From Embiotoca jacksoni (lineage: Eukaryota; Chordata; Actinopteri; Embiotocidae), in the NCBI GenBank assembly GCA_022577435.1, contig JAKOON010000009.1, positions 4,799,754-4,863,753 on the forward strand: a stretch of 64,000 nt of DNA, read 5' to 3'. The notes beneath the pieces are model-generated. The model saw only the letters and a program-made list of their open reading frames with translations, searched no databases and was not told the DNA's origin. Made by a program: the position numbers and the translations under genes. Numbering within the stretch: position 1 is the first letter of the stretch; each line of letters starts with the position of its first letter. Shown here one piece after another: positions 61,030-64,000 of the stretch.

Positions 61030-63999
61030 AAAGAAGAACTTCAGTGTCGGTTAGAGGTGCTTATTTTTACCACAAAAATTGGGAGACATTGGTAGTTTAC
61101 TTTTTTAATTATTAGTAATTTCCATGAAGTTACTTTGGATTTGATTAAGTTTTACTAAACTAAGGCATTATTTTATCTTCTCTGTTTCTGTGCCACTGAG
61201 ATAAAAATCTTTCCTTTGGCCTTTTGTTCATTTTTCTTGCCTTCACACTACTTTACCCTTGACAGCTGTCGACATACACTGTAGGGATCAAATATAATAT
61301 CACATGCTGATATTTCGACATATTCCGAATCATAAACTGACATTTCTCACACTCCAGCAGTGGCAAGGCAGAGATTCGATCTTTACAATCCGACTCATTT
61401 AAAACACAAACAGAATGAGGTAGTTCTCCTGCTTCGATAAATGGGGCAGGCTGCGCGGCCTATTGTGCGGCGGTGTGCTGCCACCATGCTGAATGCAGTG
61501 AATAGGGAGCAGTCGTGCCCTCTGTGTAGCCCCAGCTGTCTTTGACTGATAGGCTGGAGGAGGGGGAGTGGCGAGGTGTAAGGAAGTTCAGAAGGCCTGT
61601 AGATTTACAACAGAACTGAACAGACTGTCGCGTTAGTCATCCCAACTAACCAACCAACCAGCCAGCCAAACAGTGGGCTGCAGCGTTAACACCCAGCTCC
61701 GCAGCTCAGAGCAAGCTAATTAATGCAGCCAAATGAGATCAGCAGCAGAGGCCCAGGCCAGGGCCATATTGCTAAATAGCTTCCTTCAGTATCGGGTCTG
61801 TGTGGTGTAATTACCACCAGGCCAATGCACAATGCCGCTTTTATGTCCCACTGAAAGTGATTTCATGTCCCTCATTCCCCCATTAGCAGCGTGTTTTTCA
61901 AATGTGATGAGAGGAGTCTGTCAATGGTTATCGTGTGTGTTTGTGGGAGAGAGTGCCAGTTTGCTTTGTATTTAATGGACAGCTTGGTGTAGGTATTGAA
62001 GCGGGCACATGTTCATTGGATGCAATGAATCTGAGGATGCAGCCCACCAACAAATAACGTCAGATTGATGGACATTAAATGAGTTCAACCTGTAGTGATG
62101 ACAAACGTACTGTTTTGCTTGTTGTGTAAGGGGAAAAAAAACTCAGTATGTTAAAGAGATCTAAAACTAAATGACAAAAAAAAAATATATAAAAAATGAT
62201 TGGCTGAAGAGAATGACACTGCAGTAGCACATGTGCCACTTTTTGAACATACTGCTCTACAACATTAAATGACAACAAATCCTCAACTATCTGCTGTTCA
62301 TTGTTTGACAGACCACTACTACAATCATGAACAAATAAAGGGTCCATTTTTGACAGGACACGAGTACAAGACAAGCCATTATCATAGCAAGCTCAGTCCC
62401 CAAATCCAAAGTGTAAAAACTACACAGCAAAAAGAGTGGGTTGACAGACGACAAAGATACCACCTTTTTTGGGTTCAACAATGTTAACTACTTGATGTTA
62501 CACAATAATTGTGTCCAATCAGAACATTTTAAATAAGTATTTTGGCAAAAATGAGGTTCAATCAATAATCAAAGTAAAGAAAAGAGATTTTAAAAAAAGC
62601 TTGGGTAAGCTCATTTTATCAATGTATTTATTACAAGTTAAGCCACAGCTCAAACATTGCTTCGGCCGATTTCTTTTTTTGGCCTTGATTATCAGAGAAG
62701 GGAGCTGTAAGTCACACTCTGATCGAGGTGTTGGAAAAACTTCTTACTGTGATTACTGTAAAACTAAAAACTCACTTTTTCCTTTTCTTTTCTCTTCTTT
62801 TTTTCAATGTCTTTTTTTATTTTTTTATAATAATGACAAAATCACAATTATGGTTTAATTTAAATTGCAAATGACAAAAGTAAAGATGGACTAAATTTCC
62901 AATGTTCGTCGTCTTCCTTTTTCCCCCTCATCCATATGCTGTGGCTGTCGTCCATTATAATCCCTCCATTCAAGTCAGCGTGAATATAGACACCAACAAC
63001 CGTTTGGTGTCTAATGTAGCAGAAGCATCTCGCTGGCCCGCCACTATAGTGCCACCCTCACACTGTCAAAGGTGCCACGTTTAGCCCCAGGCACTACTAC
63101 TCAATCGTTGCCTGGTTCGCGGGGGCCAGCACACCAGCAGGGCCGACTAATGCTTTACTAACCCTCGCCACCTCCACTCCTCTGTTCCCCTCCTCTGCAC
63201 GGAGAGGCAAAGCCAGCGTCCCCGCCCCCACTGGCCCTTGTGGACGGAGCTCATCCCCACAGCGTTAAGGGGCGAGAAGACGGGCCGTGTTTTGCCGGGT
63301 CCCCGTGCAGCAGCGCTCTGCTCAGGACGGAGGGTCTCGAGGCTGAAACCTCACCGACTGCAACTGGAGCCCCTCCTGACAGGACATGTGTGGTAATGGG
63401 CTGCTAGGTCCCAGACCTGTCACCGTGCAACCCTGCAGGGTGCGCTCACATGTGCCTCAACTCCATCTGCCTTAAAAAAAAATAAAAAAAAATCAATAAA
63501 TATTTCAAGATGCAAACAATTTACAAAAGCTCATGGAGAAATGAACTATGTTAGATTAAGATAAGATGTCCATTAACTTCTCTGTTCCTACGCACAAGCA
63601 GATAAAACTGTTTTGATTTTGTGGGAGCAAGAAATTGCGGTCATGGAATTCTCATCATGCACCATGAAGATTGAATAATATGTGGTGTCTTGCAATAAAT
63701 CAGCAAGTTGGGGCATGAAGATGAGGAGAAAGAGAAAAGATTTTACAAAATCAAGTCACAACAGAGGATGTTACTATCAACAAATAAAGTGGAAAAAAAA
63801 AAAAAAAAAAAAAAAAAATTGTCAACCAGAGTTGAGAGGAGAGTGAAGAGGCACATAGCAGAGTCAGAGATCAGAACCAGTATTCACAGGTCCGGCCGGA
63901 TGGGAGGTGAGAATCCAGGGTCAGGCTCTGACACGACTCCCTGACTTCTCATTTGGAGATTCTCATTTTCAGTTCCCAAACCGAGGGCAAGAAATCGTA
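61030..63999. other. Non-coding DNA, no supported exon
   Basis: This should be intron or further upstream sequence of the minus-strand gene if the exons at 59.6-61.0 kb are real. I see one enhancer-like block at 61.6-61.9 kb, a CpG-containing stretch at 63.1-63.4 kb and a poly(A) tract at about 63,793-63,818. Confidence 0.55.
61640..61890. promoter_or_regulatory. Enhancer-like block (candidate conserved non-coding element)
   Basis: Contains GCTAATTAATGCAGCC near 61,713, GTGTAATTACCACCAGGCC near 61,804 and CTTTTATGTCCC near 61,838, in repeat-free sequence. Confidence 0.35.
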
Positions 64000-64000
64000 C

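Noticed and set aside
60990..61060. Plus-strand acceptor-like TTTCTTTCCTTTCCTTGTAG followed by an open frame
   Set aside because: No donor of quality follows and there is no plus-strand partner exon; it is probably the complement of a purine-rich stretch in the minus-strand candidate exon.
1..64000. CRISPR array, prophage, operon or other prokaryote-type system
   Set aside because: No regularly spaced repeats with unique spacers, no bacterial-type gene packing; all repeats seen are eukaryotic microsatellites or transposons.

Overview
The window looks like a non-coding stretch of a ray-finned (teleost) fish nuclear genome. The signs are a Tc1/mariner transposon with IR/DR-type ends, the 3' tail of a fish L2-type LINE, many long (CA/TG)n microsatellites, frequent poly(A)/poly(T) and poly(G) tracts, split coding exons with GT..AG borders, and CpG-rich islands in otherwise AT-rich DNA. 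I see no bacterial-type genes, operons, CRISPR arrays, rRNA or tRNA genes. Nearly all long open frames are chance frames in intron or intergenic DNA, or frames running through simple repeats.

Layout. (1) At 1-1170 is the right-hand part of a Tc1-like transposon on the minus strand. Its transposase frame is open over 264 codons and runs off the left edge, and its IR/DR end stops cleanly at a TA. (2) From 1.2 to 44.5 kb is a gene desert, or the large intron of a minus-strand gene. It holds microsatellites, a few repeat fragments, CpG-rich islands (15.4-16.9, 26.1-28.1 and about 41.1-41.5 kb) and several blocks whose motif content resembles conserved developmental enhancers. (3) At 44,535-44,723 is a convincing start-codon exon on the minus strand, with acceptor, Kozak ATG, 58 codons and a GTAAGT donor. 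About 2 kb upstream of it lies a CpG-rich promoter-like region (46.2-47.3 kb). (4) From 47.3 to 59.3 kb is intergenic DNA with a near-consensus CTCF-like site at 49,675, a 186-bp TG array and more enhancer-like blocks. (5) At 59,604-59,710 is a minus-strand terminal coding exon with stop codon and a downstream AATAAA. An AT-rich candidate exon at 60,874-61,024 has a matching splice phase. The rest, to 64.0 kb, is non-coding with enhancer-like blocks.

The simplest reading is two minus-strand genes in tandem. One ends near 59.3 kb; the next starts near 47 kb and has a first intron-like gap reaching leftwards beyond the window. I could not name either gene from the short peptides. The density of homeobox, POU and PBX/MEIS-type motifs suggests a developmental-regulator neighbourhood, but that is inference. 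I found no convincing undescribed biological system. The best leads are the open Tc1 transposase, the two unidentified coding exons, the ETS- and CRE-bearing CpG islands, and the CTCF-like sites near the gene boundary.
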